The notes beneath the pieces were generated by a model. It searched no databases and was not told the origin of the DNA. It saw nothing but the letters and a program-made list of their open reading frames with translations. 5,277 nt of DNA, taken from assembly GCA_964413525.1 (NCBI GenBank), contig CAYPTI010000122.1:1-5277 (forward strand), written 5' to 3'. Below, piece after piece: positions 1 through 5,277 of this stretch. Both the position numbers and the translations under genes were made by a program. The DNA is from CAYPTI01 sp964413525 [NCBI: uncultured bacterium] (GTDB lineage: Bacteria > T1Sed10-126). Every line of letters begins with the position of its first letter. The stretch's first letter is position 1.

Positions 1-6
1 TCAACC

Positions 7-1209
7 ATGTCCAACGAACCCTCCTACGCCTCCCTGAAGAAATACGGCCTGGTCCTGGTCGGGATCGTGCTCATCGCCCTGAACCTCCGGATCATTATCA
101 CCTCGGTTCCCCCCGTGCTGGAAATGATCCGGTTCGACCTCGACGTGGGCTACGCGGTGGTCAGCCTGTTGACCACCATCCCGATCTTCCTCATGGGGGC
201 CTGCTCCCTGCAGGCCGTGACGGTGACGAGGAAACTCGGCCTGGAACAGGGGATCTTCTGGACCGTGGTCCTGCTCGCCGTCGCGACCGGGATGCGAGTC
301 CGGGGAGACCTCTTCTGGGTCCTGATCGGTTCAACCGTGCTGGGGGGCGTGGCCCTCGGGGTCGGCCAGCCGATGGTGTCGGCGCTGGTCAAACGATACT
401 TTGCCGACCGGGCCGCCACCGTTATGGGATTCATCGTCTCGGGCATGAACGCCGGAGCGGCCGTCGCGTCGGGTCTGACGGTTCCCATCACCCTGCTGAT
501 CGGTCACTGGACCTGGGGATTGTCCGTCTGGGTGCTCCCTCTTGGGATTGCCCTGGTGGGATGGATTCCCGTGCTGATCTGGGCGAACAATCGACAACCC
601 TCCGTTCCGGAACTCGAGGAGTCCCGGGCCATCCCGTGGAACGAGCCGGGAGCCTGGCTCATCACCCTGTTCTTCTGCTGTCAGGCTCTGACTTACGCGG
701 GTTCGATCACCTGGATCGCTCCCCTGTACGTCTCCGAGGGCTGGAGCGAGGAAGCCGCCGGATACCTGCTCTCCCTCATGATGTGGGTGCAGCTGGCCGG
801 ATCGGTGGTCATCCCCCCGCTGGCCGATCGGTTCCACGACCGCCGGCCCTGGTTTGGGCTCACGATTTGTATGATCGGCACCGGCCTGGTGGGCATGACC
901 TTCGTTCCCCTGGCGTCCCCCTGGGTCTGGGCCGGACTCGTCGGACTGGGTCTGGGCGGTCAATTTCCGCTCTCCCTCACCCTGCCGCTGGATTACTCCG
1001 ACGATCCGTCCATGGCCAACCGGTTGAGTTCCATGGTGTTCTTCGTGGGCTACATCGTCGCGGCGGTGGGGCCCTTCATCATGGGGGGAATGCTGGACTG
1101 GGGATTTACCTATACGGCCACCTTCCTGGTCCTCCTCCTGGTGGTGGGGTGTATGTTCGTTCTTTGCCTCCGGTTTGCTCCCGAACTCTCCCTGGAGGAA
1201 CTTGCTTAG
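7..1209 (+). CDS. CynX/NimT-type major facilitator superfamily transporter
   Basis: This is a 400-residue inner-membrane transporter with about 12 hydrophobic segments, the usual length for the family. Family features include LNLR (residues 25-28) followed by ITSVPPVL in the first helix. A Gly-rich stretch then leads into ALVKRYFADRAATVMG (126-141), the typical loop between helices 4 and 5, followed by SGLTVP (155-160). PPLADRFHDRRPW (270-282) marks the central loop of the C-terminal half, and ANRLSSM (337-343) leads into helix 11. CynX/NimT relatives move cyanate, 2-nitroimidazole or unknown small anions; the substrate here cannot be named. The ATG at position 7 lies so near the window edge that no ribosome site can be judged, and the two codons before it are open, so an upstream start is possible. 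The gene converges on the Rossmann/SLC13 unit. A decayed relative of its second half lies at 3127-3673. Confidence 0.93.
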   Translation: MSNEPSYASLKKYGLVLVGIVLIALNLRIIITSVPPVLEMIRFDLDVGYAVVSLLTTIPIFLMGACSLQAVTVTRKLGLEQGIFWTVVLLAVATGMRVRGDLFWVLIGSTVLGGVALGVGQPMVSALVKRYFADRAATVMGFIVSGMNAGAAVASGLTVPITLLIGHWTWGLSVWVLPLGIALVGWIPVLIWANNRQPSVPELEESRAIPWNEPGAWLITLFFCCQALTYAGSITWIAPLYVSEGWSEEAAGYLLSLMMWVQLAGSVVIPPLADRFHDRRPWFGLTICMIGTGLVGMTFVPLASPWVWAGLVGLGLGGQFPLSLTLPLDYSDDPSMANRLSSMVFFVGYIVAAVGPFIMGGMLDWGFTYTATFLVLLLVVGCMFVLCLRFAPELSLEELA

Positions 1210-1213
1210 AACG

Positions 1214-1244
1214 AACCTCGACCGGGAGCGTGAGAGGTTTTATT
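1214..1244 (+). terminator. Possible terminator hairpin between convergent genes
   Basis: Five bases after the MFS stop codon, AACCTC (1214-1219) and GAGGTT (1234-1239) form a 6-bp dyad with a 14-base loop. On the plus strand the right arm runs into TTATT, giving a short T-rich tail. The dyad touches the stop codon of the convergent Rossmann gene (1240-1242). The minus-strand exit has no comparable T-tract. The stem is short and the loop long, so this is only a weak intrinsic-terminator candidate serving the MFS gene. Confidence 0.3.
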
Positions 1245-1662
1245 CCTGCATGGGACCGTGGGGCTGCTCCTGTTCCAGCGACACGGTAATCACCGGAGCG
1301 TTCCCCACGATGATCGCTTCCCCGAGGATCTCCCGCTCCAGGTCAACACCCGCCACTGAATCGCCCGAGTCCCATTCCGCTCCCCGCTGACACCAGAACA
1401 CAATGTCCGGTTCGTACTCGTCAATCAGATTGTTGATGTTCATCGGGGATACGGTCTTATCAAGATCCACGAATTGAGCGATCTCTTCCCCGAATTCGGG
1501 AAAGAACTGGGAATCCTCGAGATCCTTCCCGGCCCACACGATCCGAAAACGAGCGTTTTTCTGCAACTGATGGATGACCCCGTCAGCCACACCTCCCGGC
1601 CCGATTACGAGGGCGCAAATATCCTTGTTCGTCTCGGCATCCGATCCGTTCACTACAGCCAC
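1240..1662 (-). CDS. Small Rossmann-like protein coupled to SLC13 permease
   Basis: This is a 140-residue soluble protein with no signal peptide or membrane segment. A hydrophobic strand ICALVIG (15-21) runs into a glycine-rich turn GPGGVADGVIHQL (21-33), then a second strand RIVWAG (40-45). Further along, IDEYEPDIVFWC (80-91) and GEAIIVGNAPVITV (114-127) look like later beta strands of a nucleotide-binding fold. This resembles the N-terminal half of TrkA-N/RCK or other NAD(P)-binding Rossmann domains, but I cannot place it in a named family. The GTG start is chosen because AGGA sits five bases upstream (1668-1671). It also overlaps the permease stop (1653-1655) by 10 bp, the arrangement expected for translational coupling. 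A regulatory or sensor subunit for the permease is my inference; a small independent enzyme is the alternative. It ends 30 bp from the convergent MFS stop. Confidence 0.78.
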   Translation of the reverse strand: MAVVNGSDAETNKDICALVIGPGGVADGVIHQLQKNARFRIVWAGKDLEDSQFFPEFGEEIAQFVDLDKTVSPMNINNLIDEYEPDIVFWCQRGAEWDSGDSVAGVDLEREILGEAIIVGNAPVITVSLEQEQPHGPMQE

Positions 1663-3041
1663 CCCAGTCCTGAAAGTATCCAGAAATAACTTACGGTTAA
1701 GAAAATTAACGGGATCGTCACGAGGACTCCGGTTTTCATCATGAATGTCTGAGAAATTTCACCGCTGGTGTAGACCAGAGCCGTCCGGGAGGACGCACTG
1801 GGAACGATGAACCCGAAGGTAGCCCCGAAGGCCATCGGGAGCATGAGTTCCGGCGGAGCAAACCCCATGCCGATCGCGGCATCGGCCATGATCGGCGCCA
1901 GGATGGCCACGACGGTCGTGTTGTTCACCACGTTGCTTATCAGCGCCGATCCGAGGATTAACATCCCCGCGGTCAGCGGATAGGGCCAGTTCTGGACCTC
2001 GGCCGAGACAAGATCGCCGATCATTCCGCTCAATCCGCTGGCATGAAGCCCTTTTCCAAGCGACAGCCCCGCTCCGATGATCAGGTAGACGCCCCAGTTC
2101 ACCTGCCGGGCGTCACCCCAGGTGATGATATTTCCCATAAACAGCAGCCCGGCGGCCGCCATGCTGATGACAGCGCTGTCGACCAGGGTCGGATCGAGTC
2201 CGATCCAGGACGCCAACGGGGGTCCCAGGACCCAGAAGACGATAGCACCACCCAGAATCCAGAGAATCCCTTTTTCCTTCCCGCTCATGGATTCTCGGGT
2301 CTGAATCTCATTTTCAAACTGGCGGACGTCAAGCTGGTCCACGTCCGGAAATGCGAACCCCACCATGATCAACCAGCTCAGGGGGACGAACAGGGCCGCC
2401 AGCGGAGTCCCGTACTTCATCCAGTCAAAGAACGACCAGGCCTGCACGTCAGCGAGGCTTCCGCTGGCGATCGCGTTCGAGGAAGCCCCGAGAATGGTCG
2501 ACAGAGCCCCCAGCGTCGTGGACAGCACCAGAGCCATGAGCAACACGTTCACAAACTGGTCCCGATGGGATGAGTCAACCTGGGAAGAAATGGCCAGACA
2601 AACCGGTATCAGCATGGCGACCACCGCGGTTGAAAAGACCCACATGGAGGTCAGCGCGGCCACCACCATCAACGCAAGCAGCAGAATCTTCGGGCGTCCC
2701 TTGCACTGGAGAATAATGAGCATGGCCAGCCGGCGGGTCAGCCCGTGCTTTCGCAGGGCCTCAGCCATGAAAAGACTCCCCAGGATCAGGAAGACGACGG
2801 GTGATGCAAACGAGGAAAAGGCTTCGGCGGGGGGCAACACCTGAGTGACGATCAGGGCGACGGGAATCAACAGGCTCGTTACCTGAAGCGGGATGGGCGC
2901 CAGCACCCACAACCCCCCGGAAAATACGAGCACCGCCAGCCCAAGCTGGGCCTCCGCGTCCAACCCCAACCCGAGGGGAAGGTAATAACTGGCCGCCGAT
3001 ACCGCCAGCACCAGAAGAATCGTCACGTTGTCACGAATCAT
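1653..3041 (-). CDS. SLC13/DASS-type (CitT-like) anion permease
   Basis: This is a 462-residue polytopic inner-membrane protein with the inverted-repeat layout of divalent anion/Na+ symporters (dicarboxylate, citrate, sulfate). Repeat 1 has TSMWVFSTAVVAML (131-144), matching the family's MWxSNTAT hairpin, and later ILGASSNAIASG (183-194), matching the GTPxN loop. Repeat 2 has SNVVNNTTVVAILAP (369-383), matching the second SNT hairpin, and FIVPSASSRTALVYTSG (411-427), matching LPxATPPNAIVxGSG. The Asn of the first SNT is Ser137 here, and the second TPPN is SSRT (417-420), so cation coupling or substrate may differ from characterised members. An acidic cytoplasmic stretch (about 233-256) separates the halves. 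The ATG has GAAGGC (3047-3052) five bases upstream. The 3' end overlaps the small Rossmann gene, so both are probably one transcript. NhaD/ArsB-type ion-transporter relatives are less likely. Confidence 0.9.
   Translation of the reverse strand: MIRDNVTILLVLAVSAASYYLPLGLGLDAEAQLGLAVLVFSGGLWVLAPIPLQVTSLLIPVALIVTQVLPPAEAFSSFASPVVFLILGSLFMAEALRKHGLTRRLAMLIILQCKGRPKILLLALMVVAALTSMWVFSTAVVAMLIPVCLAISSQVDSSHRDQFVNVLLMALVLSTTLGALSTILGASSNAIASGSLADVQAWSFFDWMKYGTPLAALFVPLSWLIMVGFAFPDVDQLDVRQFENEIQTRESMSGKEKGILWILGGAIVFWVLGPPLASWIGLDPTLVDSAVISMAAAGLLFMGNIITWGDARQVNWGVYLIIGAGLSLGKGLHASGLSGMIGDLVSAEVQNWPYPLTAGMLILGSALISNVVNNTTVVAILAPIMADAAIGMGFAPPELMLPMAFGATFGFIVPSASSRTALVYTSGEISQTFMMKTGVLVTIPLIFLTVSYFWILSGLGWL
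1668..1671 (-). promoter_or_regulatory. Ribosome binding site inside permease gene
   Basis: On the minus strand this reads AGGA, five bases before the GTG start of the small Rossmann protein. It lies within the last codons of the SLC13 permease. It supports the GTG rather than a later start and fits coupled translation of the two genes. Confidence 0.55.
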
Positions 3042-3126
3042 GAGTCGCCTTCAGGGAGAGACCTGTTCACTTCGCTCGGTTCCGTTTCCCGTTCACTGCC
3101 CGTACCACCGCGGGTTTGAATCGATC

Positions 3127-3673
3127 TGGAACGACGAACGGTTTCGTGTTTAGTTCAACTTCTTCGGCTTGCTGCACGGCAATCTCCTCCACGGGACGAC
3201 CGAATCGAGGATCCTGCTCCCGTCTCCCGGTTCCCCGGATTTTACCACTTCCCCGACCCTCACGCGGTTAGGCCGACACCGTCCCTCCGGCCTCCCGGAT
3301 ACGTTACCACTCCACTTCAGGAGAATACATGATTCCGCCCCGGTTTCGCCGACCGAGAAGGACCTGGAGTATGCCGGTGGACCGCTGTTCTACGTTGATG
3401 GTTCGAAAGGACTCACCTTCCGTAGGTCACCGAACAACGATCAACTTATCATGTATCGCGGAATACGAACGTACGTATGCCCAGGGGAGGCGCTCCGGTT
3501 GAATCCGATGGTGTTGTTTCGTGAGCTACCTCATGTGGCGGTGGGAATCTCTATTGTGTAGGATGTTGGACGGAGGATTTACCTGTACGACTTCCTTCCT
3601 GATCCCCTCGATTGTGGGGTGTAGGTTTGTTTATGCTTCCAGTTTGCCTCCAACCCCACGCTGGAAGAACTGA
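3127..3673 (+). pseudogene. Decayed C-terminal half of a second CynX-type MFS gene
   Basis: The stretch aligns collinearly with the intact MFS gene from TGG at 637 (Trp211) to its stop. TGGAACGA at 3127 matches 637. TTCTTC and downstream bases follow at the expected distance. CCGGTTGA...ATGGTGTT (3495-3514) matches 1020-1039. Positions 3563-3604 agree with 1090-1131 at 35 of 42 bases by direct count. The last part, TTTGCCTCC to GGAAGAACT (about 3640-3671), matches the MFS 3' end. Spacing is preserved: 453 versus 436 bp between the first and last anchors. Decay is visible as an in-frame TAG at 3151-3153, another at 3559-3561, a net two-base loss between 3508 and 3563, and a TGA at 3671-3673. 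The 5' half (residues 1-210) is absent, because the SLC13 start codon lies only 85 bp to the left. Similarity may begin slightly earlier, around 3110. The rest of the 3042-3712 gap holds the SLC13 leader and nothing else I can support. Confidence 0.82.
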
Positions 3674-3712
3674 GCTGCTCCGTCGGTTGCCAACCCTTCT
3701 ACGGTAGCCCGG

Positions 3713-4786
3713 TTATCCCTCCAGCTCCTCGGGAAAGTAGGTCTCGTAATCAGCCTCCTCTAGCAGGCTATTTAGTTCTCGAATTCGTTCATGGTCGCCC
3801 GACTCGTCGAACAGATAATACCAGAACTCCCGCCGGGCAGAGCGTGTCCAGCGTTCGGCATCCTCCCCTTCAAATCGTGCGACCTCGATGTCCTGATCGA
3901 GCAAAAATTCCCGATGTTCGGCTGATTTTTGGCGGGTGAATTCGTGCACACGCCGTTCCAGTTCCCGAATCCCTCGGGTAAGTGCCTCCTGATGGGTGGC
4001 CGACAGGTCGTCCCAGCTCTCCCGATTCATGATCAGGCTCATTTCTAACTGGTAGAAGCCGGGTTCAATCATGTAATCCAAATGCTCGTAATATTCGTTC
4101 GAGACCACCAGCGAAATCTCCGGCTGGCACATTCCCTCCACCACGCCACGCTCGATAGCCGTGTAGAGTTCGGGAAGAGGCATAAAAACCACTTCGGCGC
4201 CGAAGTTCTCCAGCAGACTCTGGGTGGTGGTGGTCCCGTACATTGGGATGCCCTCCAGGTCCTCGGGAGATTCTACTGGTTTCTGGGTATAACAGTGGAA
4301 GGGAATCCCGCTGGCGGACCGGCCGAGGTATTTGATTCCGTGCTCCGCGTGAAGATCGTCCATCCAGTCATTGAAGCCAATCGCCCGTAATTCCTCGGGG
4401 GATAAATTGGGATAATTGGCAGCTACGGCCAAGAAAATTTCCCCGCCGTAAAAGGTAGTAGGGAGGCTTGCTATATCAATCGTCCGGTCCTCAACGTATC
4501 CGTACAGTTCGAGGGGAGGAAAGGTCTCCGGTCCTCCGGCGAACTCAATGTCGAACATTCCCGGTGCCTCCTCTTCCAACACGTCCGGCAACTTGTCTAC
4601 CGCGTAGGCACCGATAACATCCTCCTGCAGGGGAACAATGTTGCCGATCTTCAACGTGACTTGTTCGACTTCCTCCTCAGTCTCCGGTGCGGGAGACGAA
4701 CACGCCGTAAGTAACAGAACCATAAGGATTCCAACTCCCACCACCGCCAACCCCCGATTGAAAACGGACAACGCTGACGTGTTCAA
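3713..4786 (-). CDS. TRAP transporter solute-binding lipoprotein, DctP family
   Basis: This is a 357-residue extracytoplasmic binding protein for a TRAP (tripartite ATP-independent periplasmic) transporter. Residues 1-28 form a signal peptide: Arg11, then a hydrophobic core 12-25, then lipobox LTAC with Cys29. An acidic linker follows (EEEVEQ), then the mature fold starts at TLKIGNIVP. DctP hallmarks are KPVESPEDLEG (169-179), the FGAEVVFMPLPELYTAIERG block (195-214) continuing VVEG, and a helix-rich C-terminus. The start is the TTG at 4784-4786, seven bases after a perfect AGGAGGT; the frame is open up to 4849, but no ribosome site precedes a start there. The Arg that usually follows the PEDLxG motif (in KxRV) and binds carboxylates is not seen: the protein reads IPMYGTTTT (180-188), with Tyr183 at the aligned position. 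No DctQ or DctM gene flanks it here. The ligand is unknown. Confidence 0.88.
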   Translation of the reverse strand: MNTSALSVFNRGLAVVGVGILMVLLLTACSSPAPETEEEVEQVTLKIGNIVPLQEDVIGAYAVDKLPDVLEEEAPGMFDIEFAGGPETFPPLELYGYVEDRTIDIASLPTTFYGGEIFLAVAANYPNLSPEELRAIGFNDWMDDLHAEHGIKYLGRSASGIPFHCYTQKPVESPEDLEGIPMYGTTTTQSLLENFGAEVVFMPLPELYTAIERGVVEGMCQPEISLVVSNEYYEHLDYMIEPGFYQLEMSLIMNRESWDDLSATHQEALTRGIRELERRVHEFTRQKSAEHREFLLDQDIEVARFEGEDAERWTRSARREFWYYLFDESGDHERIRELNSLLEEADYETYFPEELEG

Positions 4787-4793
4787 ACTGATT

Positions 4794-4800
4794 ACCTCCT
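4794..4800 (-). promoter_or_regulatory. Perfect Shine-Dalgarno that sets a TTG start
   Basis: The minus strand reads AGGAGGT, seven bases before TTG at 4784-4786. This is the strongest ribosome binding site in the window. It fixes the TRAP binding-protein start and gives a signal peptide of normal length, with 28 residues before the lipobox Cys instead of 49. Confidence 0.85.
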
Positions 4801-4861
4801 GATTATCTGCTGGGATGTTAATTTGGCCGCTCCACTTCAAATTCTTCAAAATTTCGAATTC

Positions 4862-4889
4862 ATACTATCAGGTAACGAAACGGATACAA
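4862..4889 (-). promoter_or_regulatory. Candidate sigma-70-like promoter for the TRAP gene
   Basis: On the minus strand TTGTAT (4884-4889) and TAGTAT (4862-4867) are spaced by 16 bases and lie about 75-100 bp upstream of the TTG start, in the most AT-rich part of the intergenic region. The matches to TTGACA/TATAAT are partial. The expected 5' leader contains an imperfect 9-bp tandem repeat (CTTCAAATT, CTTCAAAAT; 4835-4852). This is a plausible promoter only. Confidence 0.3.
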
Positions 4890-4969
4890 CCGACGGTAAC
4901 CCGATAAGAGCGAGCCCCCGGACGGGTCGGATTGTTCACTGGTCACCCATTAATTAACAACATACCATG

Positions 4970-5035
4970 GGGTCCGGTCTGTTGAGTTTACTCCCGAAGA
5001 GGGGAACGACGGTTCCTCATGAACGATCCGGACCC
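4970..5035 (+). repeat. 8-bp inverted repeat enclosing the antiporter start
   Basis: GGGTCCGG (4970-4977) and its exact reverse complement CCGGACCC (5028-5035) flank a 50-base interval. That interval contains the candidate ribosome site and the ATG of the NhaC-type gene; the right arm lies in codons 4-6. It could be a DNA operator-like dyad or the closing stem of an mRNA structure. The function is not known. Confidence 0.4.
5001..5018 (+). promoter_or_regulatory. Hairpin abutting the antiporter start codon
   Basis: GGGGAAC (5001-5007) can pair with GTTCCTC (5012-5018) across a GACG loop, giving seven pairs including one G-U. The stem ends directly at the ATG (5019-5021). The only purine-rich Shine-Dalgarno candidate, GAGGGG (4999-5004), is partly inside the left arm and is 14 bases from the ATG when unfolded. 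A competing pairing, TCCC (4992-4995) with GGGA (5002-5005), uses the same G-rich segment. Translational control is my inference. Confidence 0.35.
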
Positions 5036-5277
5036 TTCGATGGACTCTCCGTCTTCCGAGAACTCGAAGGGCGCCGGGGAGGATTCGTCCGAACCGGAGG
5101 CTCATGTGAGCATCCGGTGGGTGGTCGTGGGACTGGGTCTCCTGGTGATCGGCGGCGCCGTCGGCCTCACCGGTCAATTCCCCGGGGGAAATGGACATTA
5201 CGGGATCTGGTCGATCGTTCCTCCGCTGATCGCCATCGTCCTGGCCTTCTGGACCCGGGAGGTCATCAGCGCCCTGT
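5019..5277 (+). CDS. NhaC-type Na+/H+ antiporter, N-terminal part (cut by window end)
   Basis: The frame is open from ATG at 5019 to the window edge, giving 86 complete codons. Residues 1-31 are a hydrophilic Ser/Glu/Asp-rich cytoplasmic tail. IRWVVVGLGLLVIGGAVGL (32-50) is the first membrane helix, a short glycine-rich loop follows, and the second helix begins with YGIWSIVPPLIAIVLAFWTR (61-80) and EVISAL. The pattern YGxWSxxPPLxAIxLAxxTREV is the N-terminal signature of NhaC-family (COG1757-like) antiporters, which exchange Na+ for H+ or, in some members, malate for lactate. The ATG is the first possible start after an in-frame TGA at 4983-4985. No well-placed ribosome site is seen; see the hairpin at 5001-5018. 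The gene is divergent from the TRAP binding protein with 232 bp between starts. Assignment rests on the N-terminus only. Confidence 0.75.
   Translation, partial: MNDPDPSMDSPSSENSKGAGEDSSEPEAHVSIRWVVVGLGLLVIGGAVGLTGQFPGGNGHYGIWSIVPPLIAIVLAFWTREVISAL

Noticed and set aside
331-963. 210-residue minus-strand frame, and a 242-residue plus-strand frame at 561-1289, overlapping the MFS gene
   Set aside because: Both are low-complexity Gly/Pro/Arg/Asp-rich translations antisense or out of frame to a clear membrane transporter in GC-rich DNA.
2043-2573. Plus-strand frames of 176 residues (2043-2573) and 159 residues (2365-2844) across the SLC13 gene
   Set aside because: They are antisense to a convincing SLC13 permease, lack recognisable domains and have the composition of shadow frames.
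3065-3097. Repeated GTTCACT (3065-3071 and 3091-3097, again at 4934-4940) as a shared operator
   Set aside because: The same 7-mer also occurs inside coding sequence (1648-1654), and flanking bases are not conserved, so chance is sufficient.
3169-3561. 130-residue open frame on the plus strand in the gap between SLC13 and TRAP genes
   Set aside because: It begins at a TTG with no ribosome site and has no coherent protein character. Its ends align in frame with the MFS protein (for example RLNPMV against RLSSMV), so it is an open stretch of the relic between two stops.
3684-3696. CGGTTGCCAACCC as a terminator hairpin downstream of the TRAP gene
   Set aside because: It has only about four stem pairs, a three-base loop and no T-tract on either strand.
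4950-4957. TTAATTAA palindrome in the divergent intergenic region
   Set aside because: It is a single short AT palindrome, common by chance in AT-rich promoter DNA, with no second copy to support an operator.
4950-5198. 82-residue minus-strand frame at the right end
   Set aside because: It is antisense to the NhaC-type N-terminus, is rich in His/Arg/Pro, and has no recognisable features.

Overview
The window reads as bacterial DNA that is almost entirely about membrane transport. Five protein genes and one gene relic can be supported. Membership of the TRAP, SLC13/DASS, NhaC and CynX/NimT families suggests an organism that imports organic anions and lives on a sodium-rich energy budget, such as a saline or alkaline habitat. 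The TRAP binding protein has a lipobox and would be a lipoprotein, as in Firmicutes, spirochaetes and some sulfate reducers. I cannot assign a phylum from this window alone. GC content is fairly high in the left half (62% and 72% in two sampled MFS lines) and lower in the TRAP gene (45% and 53% in two sampled lines).

Layout, left to right. Positions 7-1209 (+) hold an intact 400-residue CynX/NimT-type MFS transporter. It converges, across 30 bp containing a weak hairpin, on a two-gene minus-strand unit. That unit is a 462-residue SLC13/DASS-type permease (1653-3041) followed by a 140-residue Rossmann-like protein (1240-1662) whose GTG start overlaps the permease stop by 10 bp. Positions 3042-3712 contain no intact gene, but 3127-3673 aligns collinearly with the second half of the MFS gene at 637-1209. 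It carries in-frame stops and net frame changes, so I read it as a decayed second copy of a CynX-type transporter that has lost its 5' half. Positions 3713-4786 (-) encode a TRAP-type (DctP family) solute-binding lipoprotein, best started at a TTG behind a perfect AGGAGGT. Across a roughly 230-bp divergent regulatory region lies the start of a NhaC-type Na+/H+ antiporter (5019 to the window edge, +).

How they may work together: the permease and small Rossmann protein look like one translationally coupled unit, possibly transporter plus nucleotide-sensing regulator. The TRAP binding protein has no DctQ/DctM membrane genes beside it in this window. The antiporter could maintain the sodium gradient that SLC13 and TRAP systems normally use. 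These links are inference from proximity.

The observations most worth a second look are the hidden MFS relic beside the SLC13 cassette, the altered cation-site motifs of the SLC13 permease, the coupled small Rossmann protein, and the nested dyads around the antiporter start codon.
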